Assembly (NCBI RefSeq): GCF_002094305.1 | Contig: NZ_LWTX01000004.1 | Span: forward strand, 1-64,000 | Direction of reading: 5' to 3' | Source of the DNA: Prescottella equi | GTDB taxonomy: Bacteria; Actinomycetota; Actinomycetes; Mycobacteriales; Mycobacteriaceae | Length of the DNA stretch: 64,000 bases | Shown: positions 39,515-55,300 of the stretch, piece by piece | How positions within the stretch are numbered: the stretch's first letter is position 1 | Layout of the letters: the number at the start of each line of letters is the position of its first letter | Position numbers and translations under genes: made by a program | Notes under the pieces: generated by a model | Databases searched by the model: none | The model's input: only the letters and a program-made list of their open reading frames with translations | Told to the model about the DNA's origin: nothing

Positions 39515-40633
39515 ATGTCGATTCATGAGGTGACCACGTCGACCGCCGCGCGCAGGTCGCGGCTCCGCGAGATTCTTCGGGAGCGCGAGCTCGATGCGCT
39601 GCTCGTGACCGATCTGCTCAACATCCGGTATCTGACGGGCTTCACGGGATCGAATGCGGCCCTGATCGTTTCGGTCTCCGACGTGCTCGGGTCCGAGGAC
39701 CGCACCGTCATCGCCACCGACGGCAGGTACCTCGTGCAGGTGGGGGAGCAGGTGCCCGATCTGCGTGCCGAGATCACCCGGGCGTGCGCGCCGGAACTCC
39801 TCGAACTGGCCACGGCCTGGGGCGCCGGCCGGCTCGGGTTCGAGAGCCACGTGGTCACCGTCGACCAGCACGCTGCGTGGCGTGACCGGGTGCCGGGGAT
39901 CGATCTCGTGCGCTCACCCGGGATCGTCGAGCAGTTGCGGGAGGTCAAGGACGAGGGCGAGATCGAACTGCTGCGCCGGGCGTGTGCCGCCGCCGACGAC
40001 GCCCTCGCCACGCTCGTCGAGCGCGGGGGCCTGCGTCCCGGTCGGACGGAGCGCGAGGTCGCGCGCGAGCTCGAATGGTTGATGTTCGAGCACGGTGCCG
40101 ACGGCATCTCGTTCGAGACGATCGTGGCCGCCGGCCCCAACTCCGCCGTACCGCACCACCGGCCCACCGGGGCGGTGCTCTCGTCCGGCGACTTCGTGAA
40201 ACTCGACTTCGGTGCCCAGATCGGCGGCTACCACTCGGACATGACCCGCACCTACGTCCTCGAGCGCGCGGCCGACTGGCAGCGCGACGTCTACGACCTG
40301 GTCGCGCGGGCGCAGGCGGCGGGCCGGGCGGCGCTGACGCCGGGGGCGGCGGTCGGTTCGGTGGACGCGGCGGCTCGGTCGGTGATCGAGGACGCCGGCC
40401 ACGGCGAGAAGTTCCTGCACGGATTGGGGCACGGCGTCGGACTCGAGATCCACGAAGCGCCCGGGATCGGCAAGCTCGGCACCGGTACACTGCTTGGCGG
40501 TGCGGTGGTGACCGTCGAGCCGGGTGTGTACTTCTCCGGGCGCGGTGGCGTCAGGATCGAGGACACGCTCGTCGTTCGCGAGCAGGGGCCGGAACTCCTC
40601 ACTCTCACCAGCAAGGATCTCGCAATCGTCTGA
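39515..40633 (+). CDS. pepQ: Xaa-Pro aminopeptidase/dipeptidase, M24 family
   Basis: The 372-residue protein has a creatinase N-terminal domain and an M24 pita-bread domain. The metal ligands are KLDFGAQIGGYHSDMTRT (two Asp), HGLGHGVGLEIHE (His) and two later Glu in VTVEPGVYF and GGVRIEDTLVV. It removes N-terminal residues before proline or cleaves X-Pro dipeptides. efp starts 16 bases later, the conserved order in actinobacteria. Confidence 0.92.
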   Translation: MSIHEVTTSTAARRSRLREILRERELDALLVTDLLNIRYLTGFTGSNAALIVSVSDVLGSEDRTVIATDGRYLVQVGEQVPDLRAEITRACAPELLELATAWGAGRLGFESHVVTVDQHAAWRDRVPGIDLVRSPGIVEQLREVKDEGEIELLRRACAAADDALATLVERGGLRPGRTEREVARELEWLMFEHGADGISFETIVAAGPNSAVPHHRPTGAVLSSGDFVKLDFGAQIGGYHSDMTRTYVLERAADWQRDVYDLVARAQAAGRAALTPGAAVGSVDAAARSVIEDAGHGEKFLHGLGHGVGLEIHEAPGIGKLGTGTLLGGAVVTVEPGVYFSGRGGVRIEDTLVVREQGPELLTLTSKDLAIV

Positions 40634-40649
40634 AGGAGACGCGAACTAA

Positions 40650-41213
40650 GTGGCAGACACCAGTGATTTCAAGAACGGGCTCGTGCTGAAGATCGAGGGC
40701 CAGCTCTGGCAGATCATCGAGTTCCAGCACGTCAAGCCGGGCAAGGGCCCTGCGTTCGTGCGCACCAAGATGAAGAACGTCCTGTCGGGCAAGACCGTCG
40801 ACAAGACCTTCAACGCGGGTGTCAAGGTCGAGACCGCGACGGTCGACCGCCGCGACATGACCTACCTCTACCACGACGGTAGCGACTACATCTTCATGGA
40901 CGGCGACACCTACGACCAGATCCCGATCGGCGAGGCCACGGTCGGCGACGGCGCGCGCTTCCTGCTCGAGAACATGCAGGTCCAGGTTGCCACGCACGAG
41001 GGTGCTCCGCTGTTCGTCGAGCTCCCGGTCACGGTCGAGCTCGAGGTCAAGCACACCGATCCGGGTCTGCAGGGCGACCGCTCCACGGGCGGCACCAAGC
41101 CCGCCACGCTCGAGACCGGTGCCGAGATCCAGGTTCCGCTGTTCATCAACACGGGCGACAAGCTCAAGGTCGACTCCCGTGACGGCAACTACCTCGGGCG
41201 CGTGAATTCCTGA
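40650..41213 (+). CDS. efp: translation elongation factor P
   Basis: The 187-residue EF-P has the three beta-barrel domains; the loop [12 protein letters not shown] carries the Lys that contacts the peptidyl centre, here within HVKPGKG. It relieves ribosome stalling at polyproline. GTG 40650 has AAGGAG upstream. nusB begins directly after its stop. Confidence 0.95.
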   Translation: MADTSDFKNGLVLKIEGQLWQIIEFQHVKPGKGPAFVRTKMKNVLSGKTVDKTFNAGVKVETATVDRRDMTYLYHDGSDYIFMDGDTYDQIPIGEATVGDGARFLLENMQVQVATHEGAPLFVELPVTVELEVKHTDPGLQGDRSTGGTKPATLETGAEIQVPLFINTGDKLKVDSRDGNYLGRVNS

Positions 41214-41717
41214 GTGTCGGGCACGCATAAGAAACTCGGAGCACGTCACAAGGCCCGCAAGCGGGCCGTCGACTTCCTGTTCGAGGCCGAGGCACGCGAC
41301 GTCGACCCGGTCGACCTCGCGGACGAGCGGTCCGATCTGGCCGGCCGCGACGATTCGGTGGCGCCCGTAGCCCCGTACACGGTGACGGTCGTCCAGGGTG
41401 TCGCCGAGAACCTGGACCGGTTGGACCAGGTGATCGAGTCCCACTTGCAGGACTGGACCCTCGACCGCCTGCCGGCGGTCGACCGGGCGATCCTCCGTAT
41501 CGCTGTGTGGGAGTTGTTCCATGCAACCGACGTGCCGCCCGTCGTGGCCGTCGACGAGGCCGTCGAACTGGCCAAGGAACTCTCCACCGACGATTCGCCG
41601 GGCTTCGTGAACGGGGTGCTGGGCCAGGTGGTCCTGGTCGCGCCGCAGGTCCGGGCCGCCGCTGCCGCCACCTCGCAGCGCTCCACCGTCGAGAACGCCG
41701 AAGACGACGAGTCCTGA
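41214..41717 (+). CDS. nusB: transcription antitermination factor NusB
   Basis: The 167-residue all-helical protein has the NusB motifs [21 protein letters not shown] (RNA-binding N-terminus) and [16 protein letters not shown]. It partners NusE in rRNA antitermination. GTG 41214 is immediately adjacent to the efp stop. The C-terminal tail after about residue 140 is Ala/Ser/Glu-rich and probably disordered. Confidence 0.93.
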   Translation: MSGTHKKLGARHKARKRAVDFLFEAEARDVDPVDLADERSDLAGRDDSVAPVAPYTVTVVQGVAENLDRLDQVIESHLQDWTLDRLPAVDRAILRIAVWELFHATDVPPVVAVDEAVELAKELSTDDSPGFVNGVLGQVVLVAPQVRAAAAATSQRSTVENAEDDES

Positions 41718-41722
41718 CGTGT

Positions 41723-41767
41723 CGCCGCTGCCGCCCATTCCCGTCACGGGGGTGGGCGGCAGCGGCG
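41723..41767 (+). terminator. strong hairpin after nusB
   Basis: A 15-base perfect stem, CGCCGCTGCCGCCCA at 41723-41737 with its complement at 41753-41767. The loop can form an inner CCCG-TCA-CGGG stem. No T run follows. It separates the efp-nusB unit from the pyr operon. Confidence 0.7.
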
Positions 41768-41868
41768 TCCGTGCGGCCCTGGACGCAGTGACGTCCGGGT
41801 CCGTGGATTCGCACTACCCGGAATCTGGCGCGTGCGCGGCCGCTGATAAGCTGTGCCGCGTCAGACAT

Positions 41869-43482
<1,614 letters not shown>

Positions 43483-43538
43483 GCGACCGGAACACGACAA
43501 GTATCGACGAGACGAGAAACGAGAAGGTGGCGCCGCAG

Positions 43539-44858
43539 ATGTCCGCGAGCGGGAACGTGTTGATCCGAAACGTTCTGGTGTACGGGGAGGGCGAGCCGAC
43601 CGATCTGCTGCTCGGCGGGGGGCAGATCCTCGAGATCGGCACCGGTCTGGACGCAGGCGACGACGTCGAGGTCATCGACGGCGCCGGCCAGATCCTGCTG
43701 CCCGGCTTCGTCGACATGCACACGCACCTGCGGGAGCCGGGCCGCGAGGACACCGAGACCATCGACACCGGTTCCGCGGCTGCGGCTCTCGGCGGGTACA
43801 CCGCCGTGTTCGCGATGGCGAACACCAGCCCGGTCGCCGACTCGGCCGTCGTCACCGATCACGTGTGGCGCCGCGGCCAGGAAGTGGGCCTCGTCGACGT
43901 GCACCCCGTCGGCGCAGTCACGGTCGGCCTCGAAGGCCGCCAACTCGCCGAGATGGCGACGATGGCCGCCGGTGTCGGCAAGGTGAAGATGTTCTCCGAC
44001 GACGGCCACTGCGTCGCGGATCCGCTGATCATGCGACGGGCGCTCGAGTACTCGGCGTCGCTCGGGGTCCTGATCGCGCAGCACGCGGAGGAGCCGCGAC
44101 TGACCGTGGGGTCGGTTGCACACGAGGGTCCCACCGCGGCTCGCCTCGGACTCGCCGGCTGGCCGCGCGCCGCCGAGGAGTCGATCGTCGCCCGGGACGC
44201 ACTGCTGGCCCGCGACGCCGGTGCGCGCGTGCACATCTGCCACGCATCCACCGCGGGCTCCGTCGAGCTCGTCAAGTGGGCACGCGGCCAGGGCATCTCG
44301 ATCACGGCCGAGGTCACCCCGCACCACCTGTTGCTCGACGACTCGCGGCTCGAGACGTACGACGCGGTCAACAAGGTCAACCCGCCGCTGCGGGAGGCGT
44401 CCGACGTCGCGGCGCTGCGTGCGGGCCTGGCCGAGGGGATCATCGACTGCGTGGCCACCGACCACGCGCCGCACGCCGAACAGGACAAGTGCTGCGAGTT
44501 CTCCCAGGCGCGTCCCGGCATGCTCGGGCTCGAGACGGCGCTGTCGATCGTCGTGGAGACGATGGTCCGGCCCGGTCTGCTCGACTGGCGCGGTGTCGCC
44601 CGGGTGATGAGCGAGCGTCCCGCGGAGATCGTCGGGCTCGACGACCAGGGCCGCCCGATCGAGGTGGGAGAGCCGGCCAACCTGGTGCTCGTCGATCCCG
44701 ACACCGAGTGGACGGTGCATGGTCCGGAACTGGCCAGCGTCGCGAACAACACGCCGTACGAGTCGATGACCCTTCCGGCGAAGGTCACGGCGACGGTGCT
44801 GCGCGGCCGGGTCACCGCCCGCGACGGCAAGGTGCGGCCACTCGGAGAGGCACGGTAG
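43539..44858 (+). CDS. pyrC: dihydroorotase
   Basis: The 439-residue class I enzyme has the zinc motif [15 protein letters not shown], the carboxylated Lys region KVKMFSDDG, His ligands in IAQHAEE and VHICHAST, and the catalytic Asp in ATDHAPH. It cyclises carbamoyl aspartate. ATG 43539 has AAGGTGG upstream. GTG 43479, in frame and overlapping the pyrB stop, would add 20 residues and is a real alternative. Confidence 0.94.
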   Translation: MSASGNVLIRNVLVYGEGEPTDLLLGGGQILEIGTGLDAGDDVEVIDGAGQILLPGFVDMHTHLREPGREDTETIDTGSAAAALGGYTAVFAMANTSPVADSAVVTDHVWRRGQEVGLVDVHPVGAVTVGLEGRQLAEMATMAAGVGKVKMFSDDGHCVADPLIMRRALEYSASLGVLIAQHAEEPRLTVGSVAHEGPTAARLGLAGWPRAAEESIVARDALLARDAGARVHICHASTAGSVELVKWARGQGISITAEVTPHHLLLDDSRLETYDAVNKVNPPLREASDVAALRAGLAEGIIDCVATDHAPHAEQDKCCEFSQARPGMLGLETALSIVVETMVRPGLLDWRGVARVMSERPAEIVGLDDQGRPIEVGEPANLVLVDPDTEWTVHGPELASVANNTPYESMTLPAKVTATVLRGRVTARDGKVRPLGEAR

Positions 44859-44860
44859 TC

Positions 44861-45403
44861 ATGGAACGAATCCTGTGGGTGGTCGGCTGCATCGCGGTGT
44901 GGGCACTGCTGGTGTTCCTGATGTACCGCGGGTGGAAGGGCCGCGCCAGGCGCCAGGCAGACCGGATCGGTGAGCTGCCGCAGGTGCCGGCGGATCTCGG
45001 TGAGCGGTTGATCGCGCCGAGCACGGGCCTGTACGTGGGCAGCACGATCGCCCCGAGCTGGCAGGACCGCGTCGCGGTCGGCGACCTGGGGTTCCGGGCG
45101 ACCGGCGAGATCAGCCGCTGGACCGGGGGAATCCTGCTCGAGCGCGACGGCGCGTCGACGCTCTGGATCCCGGAGGCGGCGATCCGGGCGATCCGGACCG
45201 AACGCGGCCTGGCCGGAAAAGTGATGACGAAGGACGGAGTCCTGGTGATCCGGTGGGAGCTCCCCACCGGCACCGAGATCGATACGGGATTCCGTGGAGA
45301 CGACAAGACGGTGTACCCGCAGTGGGTACGCGAGACAGACAGTGATGACACAGCGAATGCGGCGGGCTCTGGTGAGGTCGAGCAGAACGGAGAAGACGCA
45401 TGA
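44861..45403 (+). CDS. single-span membrane protein with PH-like domain (Rv1382-like) inside the pyr operon
   Basis: The 180-residue protein has one N-terminal membrane helix ([19 protein letters not shown], residues 4-22). A cytoplasmic beta-rich domain resembling bacterial PH domains follows (about 40-160), then a short acidic tail. The function is unknown. It sits between pyrC (two bases upstream) and carA (ATGA overlap), where M. tuberculosis has Rv1382, so it is a conserved operon member rather than an insertion. Confidence 0.85.
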   Translation: MERILWVVGCIAVWALLVFLMYRGWKGRARRQADRIGELPQVPADLGERLIAPSTGLYVGSTIAPSWQDRVAVGDLGFRATGEISRWTGGILLERDGASTLWIPEAAIRAIRTERGLAGKVMTKDGVLVIRWELPTGTEIDTGFRGDDKTVYPQWVRETDSDDTANAAGSGEVEQNGEDA

Positions 45404-46559
45404 GCGGCTTTGACAGCAATACGGCGGTCCTGGTTCTCGAAGACGGCCGCGTCTTCCGCGGGACCACCTTCGGCGCCGTGGGACAGACCTTGGGCGAGGC
45501 GGTCTTCAGCACCGGGATGACGGGCTACCAGGAGACCCTGACCGATCCCAGCTACCACCGCCAGATCGTGGTGTCGACGGCACCGCAGATCGGCAACACC
45601 GGTTGGAACCAGGAGGACAACGAGTCGGTCGGCCCGACCGGCGAGTCCGCCGGATCGAAGATCTGGGTGGCCGGCTACGTCGTGCGCGACCCCTCGCGCC
45701 GCACCTCCTCGTGGCGTGCGACCGGTTCGCTGCAGGACGAGCTCGAGCGTCAGGGCGTCGTCGGTATCGCCGGCATCGACACCCGTGCCCTCGTCCGGCA
45801 CCTGCGCACCCGCGGCTCGATGCGCGCCGGCATCTTCTCCGGTGAGGCGCTGGCCGACGTGGACGTCCTCCTCGATCGGGTCAAGACCCAGCCGTCGATG
45901 CTCGGTGCCGACCTGGCCGGCGAGGTGTCCACCCCGAACGGCTACGTCGTCGAGCCCGCCGGCGGTGAGGCCCGCTTCACCGTCGCGGCCATCGACCTCG
46001 GCATCAAGACCAACACCCCGCGGATGTTCGCCGAGCGCGGCATGCGGGTGCACGTGCTGCCGTCCACCGCGACGCTCCACGACATCCTCGACATCGGGGC
46101 GGACGGGGTGTTCCTGTCCAACGGTCCGGGCGACCCGGCCACCGCGGACGGCGCCGTCCACCTCACCAAGGAGGTGCTGGGCCAGGGACTGCCGCTGTTC
46201 GGGATCTGCTTCGGCAACCAGATCCTCGGCCGAGCACTGGGTATGAGCACCTACAAGATGAAGTTCGGCCACCGCGGCATCAACATCCCGGTCGTCGAGC
46301 ACGAGACCGGCCGCATCGCGATCACCGCGCAGAACCACGGTTTCGCCCTCGAAGGCGAGGCCGGCCAGGAGTTCGACACCCCGTTCGGGCGCGCCGTGGT
46401 CAGCCACACCTGCGCCAACGACGGCGCCGTCGAGGGCGTCCGCCTGCTCGACGGTTCGGCCTTCTCGGTGCAGTACCACCCCGAGGCCGCGGCCGGCCCG
46501 CACGACGCCGCGTACCTGTTCGATCGTTTCGCCACCATGCTCGAGGGAGTCAAGAAGTA

Positions 46560-46560
<1 letters not shown>
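45400..46560 (+). CDS. carA: carbamoyl-phosphate synthase small (glutaminase) subunit
   Basis: The 386-residue protein has an N-terminal CPSase domain and a class I glutamine amidotransferase domain with LSNGPGDPA, the nucleophile in [11 protein letters not shown] and the [10 protein letters not shown] catalytic His/Glu. It releases ammonia for CarB. ATG 45400 overlaps the upstream stop, and its stop shares the A of the carB ATG. Confidence 0.96.
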
Positions 46561-49903
<3,343 letters not shown>

Positions 49904-49907
<4 letters not shown>

Positions 49908-50740
49908 CGTCCACGGAGACGTTCGGGGCGCGGCTCCACGAGGCGACGGGCCGGCACGGCTCGCTGTGCGTCGGCGTGGACCCGCACCCCGAGTTGCTCG
50001 AGGCGTGGGGCCTGCCCGACAGCGTCGACGGACTCGAACAGTTCAGCGAGATCTGCGTCGAGGCGTTCGTCGGGCAGGTGGCCCTCGTGAAGCCCCAGGT
50101 CGCCTTCTTCGAGGCCTACGGCTCCGGCGGCCTGGCCGTGCTGGAGCGGACCGTCTCGGTGCTGCGGGAGGCCGGGACGCTCGTACTGGCCGACGCCAAG
50201 CGCGGCGACATCGGCACCACCATGAACGCGTACGCGCGGGCCTGGCTGGGCGCGGGATCGCCGCTCGAATCGGACGCGGTGACGGTGTCGCCGTACCTGG
50301 GATTCGGGTCGCTCGACCCCGCGCTGGAGTTGGCGGAGCGCAACAACGGGGGACTGTTCGTGCTGGCGGCGACGTCGAATCCGGAGGGCGCGCAGGTCCA
50401 GTCGTCCACCGCGGCGGACGGCCGAAGGATCAGTCAGGTGATGGTCGACGAGGCCGCCGCCCGCAACGCGGGTGCCGACGTCCTCGGGTCGATCGGTGTG
50501 GTCGTGGGGGCGACGCTGCGCGACGCCCCCGACCTCGGCGCGCTGCACGGCCCGATCCTCATGCCCGGCGTCGGGCATCAGGGCGGCACCGCCGACGACG
50601 TGCGACGACTGGCGGGCTCCGCCCTCCGCGCGGTCGTTCCGAGTGTCTCGCGCGAGGTTCTGCGCGCAGGACCGTCCGTGACGGCGCTGCAGGAGGCCGT
50701 GGGCCGCTCGGTGGACGCCTTCGCGTTCCTCCAGGACTGA
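49904..50740 (+). CDS. pyrF: orotidine 5'-phosphate decarboxylase (type 2)
   Basis: The 278-residue protein has [27 protein letters not shown] and the catalytic [17 protein letters not shown] (Lys-x-x-x-Asp set). It converts OMP to UMP and ends the pathway. GTG 49904 overlaps the carB stop; the longer frame from 49784 lies inside carB. No pyrD or pyrE is in the window. A strong terminator follows. Confidence 0.94.
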
Positions 50741-50768
50741 CCGCGCTGCTTCGAGTGTGAAACCCGGC

Positions 50769-50811
50769 AGGGCCGGACCCGGTGAACTCACCGGGTCCGG
50801 CCCTTTGTCGT
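50769..50811 (+). terminator. rho-independent-type terminator after pyrF
   Basis: A perfect 17-base stem, AGGGCCGGACCCGGTGA at 50769-50785 pairing with 50788-50804, followed by TTGTCGTT. A second small hairpin (GGCGCCG/CGGCGCC, 50818-50835) comes directly after. It ends the pyr operon. Confidence 0.85.
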
Positions 50812-50835
50812 TGTGGGGGCGCCGTTTCCGGCGCC

Positions 50836-51216
50836 GCGCGGGTGCGACACGCACAGTGGTCGACGGATTTCCGAGATTTCTTCCCGATTTCTCCGGCATG
50901 TCGTGCCGTTCCGGCGCAAGTGTGGGCCACGCCACGTCGTCGAGGAGTGCCGGCTGGGGCGCGTGAGGCAGGAAAAGCGGTTTCACCAGGGAGTATCCGG
51001 GCCGGACCCGCCGCCGGGGCGACGTCCGGGCCCGCGGAGGTGGGTGTACCGGCCCCCTTTCGAACACCCCGTCGAATGAACACATATCCCACCCGAATCG
51101 CGCGTCTACGTCGGGGGGTGGGTTAGCAATCGTCGCCCCGCGTGGGTACGGTCGCTATCGCCCCTGGTTATCCGGGGGTTGTAGACCATATGTGCACACG
51201 ATGAGACGGAGGAACC
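50836..51216. other. intergenic region carrying the mihF promoter/leader
   Basis: About 380 bases with no convincing gene; the small open frames have no ribosome binding sites. It must contain the mihF promoter. The 12-mer TCGCCCCTGGTT at 51158-51169 recurs at nearly the same distance before rpoZ. An imperfect GC repeat (CCCC/GGGG) flanks TTATCC near 51161-51178. Confidence 0.5.
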
Positions 51217-51537
51217 GTGGCCCTTCCCCAGTTGACCGATGAGCAGCGCGCTGCTGCTTTGGAGAAGGCGGCTGCCGCCCGCAAGGCCCGGGCTGAGCTC
51301 AAGGAGCGCCTCAAGCGCGGCGGCACCGACCTGAAGCAGGTCCTGAAGGATGCCGAAGAGGACGAGATCCTCGGCAAGATGAAGGTCTCGGCACTGCTCG
51401 AGGCTCTGCCCAAGGTGGGCAAGGTCAAGGCTCAGGAGATCATGACCGAGCTGGAGATCGCCCCGACCCGCCGCCTGCGTGGCCTCGGCGACCGTCAGCG
51501 CAAGGCTCTGCTGCAGCGTTTCGATTTCGAGGCCTGA
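51217..51537 (+). CDS. mihF: mycobacterial-type integration host factor (mIHF/sIHF)
   Basis: The 106-residue nucleoid protein starts MALPQLTDEQRAAALEKAAAARKARAELK and has a helix-two-turn-helix core (LLEALPKVGKVKAQEIMTELEIAPTRRLRGLGDRQ). It binds DNA as a monomer and shapes the chromosome; it is unrelated to enterobacterial IHF. GTG 51217 has ACGGAGGA upstream. It precedes gmk, its normal neighbour. Confidence 0.95.
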   Translation: MALPQLTDEQRAAALEKAAAARKARAELKERLKRGGTDLKQVLKDAEEDEILGKMKVSALLEALPKVGKVKAQEIMTELEIAPTRRLRGLGDRQRKALLQRFDFEA

Positions 51538-51546
51538 GCGCGGCAC

Positions 51547-52182
51547 GTGATCTCTGACGCAGAAAACGTGTCAGGCGGCAGTGTCGTCTCGGCGACGTCC
51601 GAGACAGGCAGCGCAGTGCGGAGGGGTCGGCTGGTAGTACTGGCCGGCCCCTCGGCCGTGGGTAAGTCCAGCGTCGTGCGGCTGCTGCGGGAGCGTTTCC
51701 CCGAGGTCGTCTTCAGTGTCTCGGCGACCACCCGCGACCCGCGTCCGGGCGAGGTGGACGGTCAGGACTACCACTTCGTCACGCGTGACGAGTTCGACCG
51801 CATGATCGCAGCCGGTGACCTGCTCGAATGGGCGGAGATCCACGGCGGCTTACAGCGTTCGGGTACGCCGGCCGAACCGGTTCGCCGGGCGTTGAGCGAG
51901 GGCAAGCCGGTTCTTCTCGAGGTGGATCTGGTGGGCGCACGCTCGGTGCGGGCCGCGATGCCGGAAGCCGTGCTCGCGTTCATGGCACCGCCGAGCTGGG
52001 ACGTGCTGGTCGCCCGACTGACCGGTCGCGGAACCGAACCGGCCGACGTCGTCGAGCGCCGGCTCCAGACCGCGAAGGTGGAATTGGCCGCCCAGGACGA
52101 GTTCGACACCGTCATCGTGAACGAGGACGTCAGCCACGCCTGCGACGAGTTGGTATCCTTGTTGGCTGGACGACAGGTCTAG
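51547..52182 (+). CDS. gmk: guanylate kinase
   Basis: The 211-residue kinase has Walker [14 protein letters not shown], the GMP-binding [22 protein letters not shown] and [13 protein letters not shown]. It phosphorylates GMP to GDP. An N-terminal extension of about 27 residues precedes the fold; GTG 51547 may be too early, with in-frame GTG codons at 51568 and later as alternatives. It starts nine bases after mihF. Confidence 0.94.
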   Translation: MISDAENVSGGSVVSATSETGSAVRRGRLVVLAGPSAVGKSSVVRLLRERFPEVVFSVSATTRDPRPGEVDGQDYHFVTRDEFDRMIAAGDLLEWAEIHGGLQRSGTPAEPVRRALSEGKPVLLEVDLVGARSVRAAMPEAVLAFMAPPSWDVLVARLTGRGTEPADVVERRLQTAKVELAAQDEFDTVIVNEDVSHACDELVSLLAGRQV

Positions 52183-52249
52183 GCACCGTCGCCCCTGGTT
52201 CCGACATTTTCCTCTTGCCATTTACCCAGTCCAGTTCAGGAGAAACCGA

Positions 52250-52555
52250 GTGAGCAGCACCGAAGCAGTTGTGTCCGACACCGCAGGTCGGGGCGCCCTG
52301 CCTGCCTACGACACCCCGCTCGGCATCACCAACCCGCCGATCGACGAGTTGCTCGAGCGCACGTCGTCGAAGTACGCCCTGGTCATCTACTCGGCCAAGC
52401 GTGCCCGTCAGATCAACGACTACTACAACCAGCTCGGTGACGGCATCCTCGAGTACGTCGGCCCGCTCGTCGAGCCGGGTCTGCAGGAGAAGCCGCTGTC
52501 GATCGCGCTGCGCGAGATCCACGCCGACCTCCTCGAGCACACCGAAGGCGAGTGA
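52250..52555 (+). CDS. rpoZ: RNA polymerase omega subunit
   Basis: The 101-residue protein has the omega core [34 protein letters not shown] and [18 protein letters not shown]. It stabilises beta-prime in RNA polymerase. GTG 52250 has CAGGAGA upstream; the 67-base gap from gmk contains the repeated 12-mer TCGCCCCTGGTT. Its stop overlaps coaBC (GTGA). Confidence 0.95.
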   Translation: MSSTEAVVSDTAGRGALPAYDTPLGITNPPIDELLERTSSKYALVIYSAKRARQINDYYNQLGDGILEYVGPLVEPGLQEKPLSIALREIHADLLEHTEGE

Positions 52556-53856
52556 GCGGAGTAGCGCCCGTGTCAGATCGGGGAACCGATTCGGCGACCG
52601 ACGGCTCGGGGACTTCCCCGGCACGTAAGCGGATCGTCGTCGGTGTCGGTGGCGGTATCGCCGCGTACAAGGTGTGTGCGCTCATTCGGAGTTTCACCGA
52701 GAGCGGCCACAGTGTGCGGGTGATCCCCACCGAATCCGCGCTCCAGTTCGTGGGGCGCGCAACGTTCGAAGCGCTGTCGGGGAACCCGGTGCAGACCGGG
52801 GTGTTCGCGGACGTTCCGGAGGTGGCGCATGTGCGCCTCGGCCAGGAAGCCGATCTCGTCGTCATCGCCCCGGCCACCGCGGACCTCATGGCCCGCGCCG
52901 TCGCCGGGCGTGCCGACGACCTGCTGACCGCGACCCTCCTCACTGCGCGGTGCCCGGTGGTGTTCGCGCCCGCGATGCACACCGAGATGTGGGAGCACGC
53001 GGCGACCGTCTGGAACGTCGCGACGCTGCGTGAACGCGGGAACGTCGTCATCGAACCGGCATCGGGTCGGCTCACCGGGAAGGACACCGGCGCCGGCCGG
53101 ATGCCCGAGCCCGAGGAGATCTTCGCGCTGGCCTCGCTGCTCCTCGAAAGGTCCGAGGCGATGCCGCGGGATCTCGAGGGCCACCGTGTGGTCGTGTCGG
53201 CCGGCGGGACGCGGGAGCCGCTCGACCCGGTGCGGTTCCTCGGTAACCGCAGTTCCGGCAAACAGGGTTACGCGATCGCGCGCCTCGCGGCCCAGCGCGG
53301 CGCCCAGGTGACGCTCGTCGCGGGTGCGGTGTCGGATCTCTCGGACCCCGCCGCGGTCGACGTCGTCCGTGTCCGCACCGCCGAGGAGATGCGGGAGGCG
53401 GTCATGAAGCACGCCGTCGACGCGGACGCCGTGGTCATGTCGGCGGCGGTCGCGGACTTCCGTCCGGCGTCCGTGGCCACCAGCAAGATCAAGAAGGGCG
53501 CAGCGGACGAGCCGGATTCGATTCCGCTGGTTCGAAACGAGGACATCCTCGCGGGTCTCGTGCAGGCCCGCCGCGACGGCGCCGTCGGATCGTCGACGGT
53601 GATCGTCGGATTCGCGGCCGAGACCGGTGACGAGACCGGCGGAGTACTCGACCACGCCCGCACCAAACTGGCCCGCAAGGGTTGCGACCTGCTGGTCGTC
53701 AACGCGGTAGGCGATGGCAAGGCGTTCGAGGTGGACCACAACGACGGTTGGCTACTCGGTTCCGACGGCACCGAAACCGCGATCGAGCCGGGTTCGAAGT
53801 CGCTGATGGCCAGTCGTGTCCTGGACGCGCTGGCTGGTCTGCTGGTCCCCGAGTAA
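52552..53856 (+). CDS. coaBC: bifunctional phosphopantothenoylcysteine decarboxylase/synthetase
   Basis: The 434-residue protein has the CoaC flavoprotein half ([21 protein letters not shown]; the [13 protein letters not shown] active-site region) and the CoaB half ([28 protein letters not shown]). It performs two steps from phosphopantothenate to phosphopantetheine for CoA. The first 20 residues are not part of the domain; an internal GTG at 52570 is possible. Confidence 0.95.
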   Translation: MSGVAPVSDRGTDSATDGSGTSPARKRIVVGVGGGIAAYKVCALIRSFTESGHSVRVIPTESALQFVGRATFEALSGNPVQTGVFADVPEVAHVRLGQEADLVVIAPATADLMARAVAGRADDLLTATLLTARCPVVFAPAMHTEMWEHAATVWNVATLRERGNVVIEPASGRLTGKDTGAGRMPEPEEIFALASLLLERSEAMPRDLEGHRVVVSAGGTREPLDPVRFLGNRSSGKQGYAIARLAAQRGAQVTLVAGAVSDLSDPAAVDVVRVRTAEEMREAVMKHAVDADAVVMSAAVADFRPASVATSKIKKGAADEPDSIPLVRNEDILAGLVQARRDGAVGSSTVIVGFAAETGDETGGVLDHARTKLARKGCDLLVVNAVGDGKAFEVDHNDGWLLGSDGTETAIEPGSKSLMASRVLDALAGLLVPE

Positions 53857-53974
53857 CACACTGCGCGAGCAGTTGCCGCCGGGGACGGCTTCCTGGCACT
53901 AGGGTCGTCCGCGGTATTGAATAGAAGTCGAAATCAAAATCAGCTCAGGTGTCGTATCGAGTCCCCGGAGTCCG

Positions 53975-54003
53975 TTGACACGGATTCGGCGAGGTGAGAT
54001 TCG
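53975..54003 (+). promoter_or_regulatory. possible metK promoter
   Basis: TTGACA at 53975-53980 with a poor -10 about 17 bases later, preceded by an AT-rich patch (about 53917-53940). The 171-base coaBC-metK gap shows no recognisable SAM riboswitch. This is a weak call. Confidence 0.3.
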
Positions 54004-54027
54004 GGCAGAACGTCGAGAGGGAGATCT

Positions 54028-55239
54028 GTGAGCACGTCCGGCAAGCGGCTATTCACCAGTGAGTCCGTGACCGAAGGTCACCCGGACAAGATCTGTGACG
54101 CGATCAGTGACTCCATCCTCGACGCGATGCTCGAGAAGGATCCGCGCAGCCGCGTCGCGGTCGAGACCCTGGTGACCACCGGGCAGGTCCACGTCGCCGG
54201 CGAGGTCACCACGTCCGCGTACGTCGACATCCCCAAGATCGTGCGCGACAAGGTGCTCGAGATCGGTTACGACTCCTCGGCCAAGGGCTTCGACGGCAAC
54301 TCCTGCGGCGTCAACATCGCGATCGGCGCGCAGTCGCCCGAGATCGCACAGGGCGTCGACCACTCGCACGAGGCCCGCGTCGGCGGCCTCGCCGACGACG
54401 AGATCGATCGTCAGGGCGCCGGTGACCAGGGCCTGATGTTCGGGTACGCCTGCACCGACACCCCCGAGTTGATGCCGCTGCCGATCGCGTTGGCGCACCG
54501 CCTGTCGCGTCGTCTGACCGAGGTTCGCAAGACCGGTGTGCTGCCGTACCTGCGTCCGGACGGCAAGACCCAGGTCACGATCGAGTACGACGGTGACCGT
54601 CCGGTGCGCCTCGACACGGTCGTCATCTCGACGCAGCATGCCGCCGACATCGATCTCGACAACCTGCTCACCCCGGATCTGCGCGAGAAGGTGCTCGGCC
54701 ACGTTCTGTCGGAGTTGACCATCCCGCTCGACACCGCCGACGTCCGCCTGCTGGTCAACCCGACCGGGAAGTTCGTGCTGGGCGGCCCGATGGGCGACGC
54801 CGGTCTCACCGGCCGCAAGATCATCGTCGACACCTACGGCGGAATGGCGCGCCACGGCGGCGGCGCGTTCTCCGGCAAGGATCCGTCGAAGGTGGACCGC
54901 TCGGCCGCGTACGCGATGCGCTGGGTCGCGAAGAACGCCGTGGCGGCGGGTCTCGCCGACCGAATCGAGGTCCAGGTGGCCTACGCGATCGGTAAGGCCG
55001 CACCGGTCGGACTGTTCGTCGAGGCATTCGGCACCGAGAAGGTCGACATCGCGACCATCCAGCGGGCGATCAGCGAGGTCTTCGACCTGCGTCCCGGCGC
55101 GATCATCCGCGACCTGGATCTGCTTCGCCCGATCTACGCGGACACCGCGGCGTACGGCCACTTCGGTCGCACCGACGTGGATCTGCCCTGGGAGCGCACC
55201 GACCGCGCGGAGAAGCTGCGCGCGGCCGCCGGCCTCTGA
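54028..55239 (+). CDS. metK: S-adenosylmethionine synthetase
   Basis: The 403-residue protein has the signatures [18 protein letters not shown] (methionine/ATP site) and [19 protein letters not shown] (P-loop-like). It makes S-adenosylmethionine from methionine and ATP. GTG 54028 has GAGGGAG upstream. It is preceded by a 171-base gap and so probably has its own promoter. Confidence 0.96.
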   Translation: MSTSGKRLFTSESVTEGHPDKICDAISDSILDAMLEKDPRSRVAVETLVTTGQVHVAGEVTTSAYVDIPKIVRDKVLEIGYDSSAKGFDGNSCGVNIAIGAQSPEIAQGVDHSHEARVGGLADDEIDRQGAGDQGLMFGYACTDTPELMPLPIALAHRLSRRLTEVRKTGVLPYLRPDGKTQVTIEYDGDRPVRLDTVVISTQHAADIDLDNLLTPDLREKVLGHVLSELTIPLDTADVRLLVNPTGKFVLGGPMGDAGLTGRKIIVDTYGGMARHGGGAFSGKDPSKVDRSAAYAMRWVAKNAVAAGLADRIEVQVAYAIGKAAPVGLFVEAFGTEKVDIATIQRAISEVFDLRPGAIIRDLDLLRPIYADTAAYGHFGRTDVDLPWERTDRAEKLRAAAGL

Positions 55240-55300
55240 TCGCGACCGAGAGATCGGTTCGCTGACCGGCACCGACAAGACAGCGGCAGCACACGCGCCC

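Noticed and set aside
51060-51075. SOS-like sequence upstream of mihF
   Set aside because: TCGAAC is followed by CGTCGA instead of GTTCGA; two mismatches in one half and no SOS-type gene next to it.
53857-54027. SAM riboswitch before metK
   Set aside because: None of the SAM-I, SAM-II or SAM-IV core motifs was recognised in the 171-base gap.
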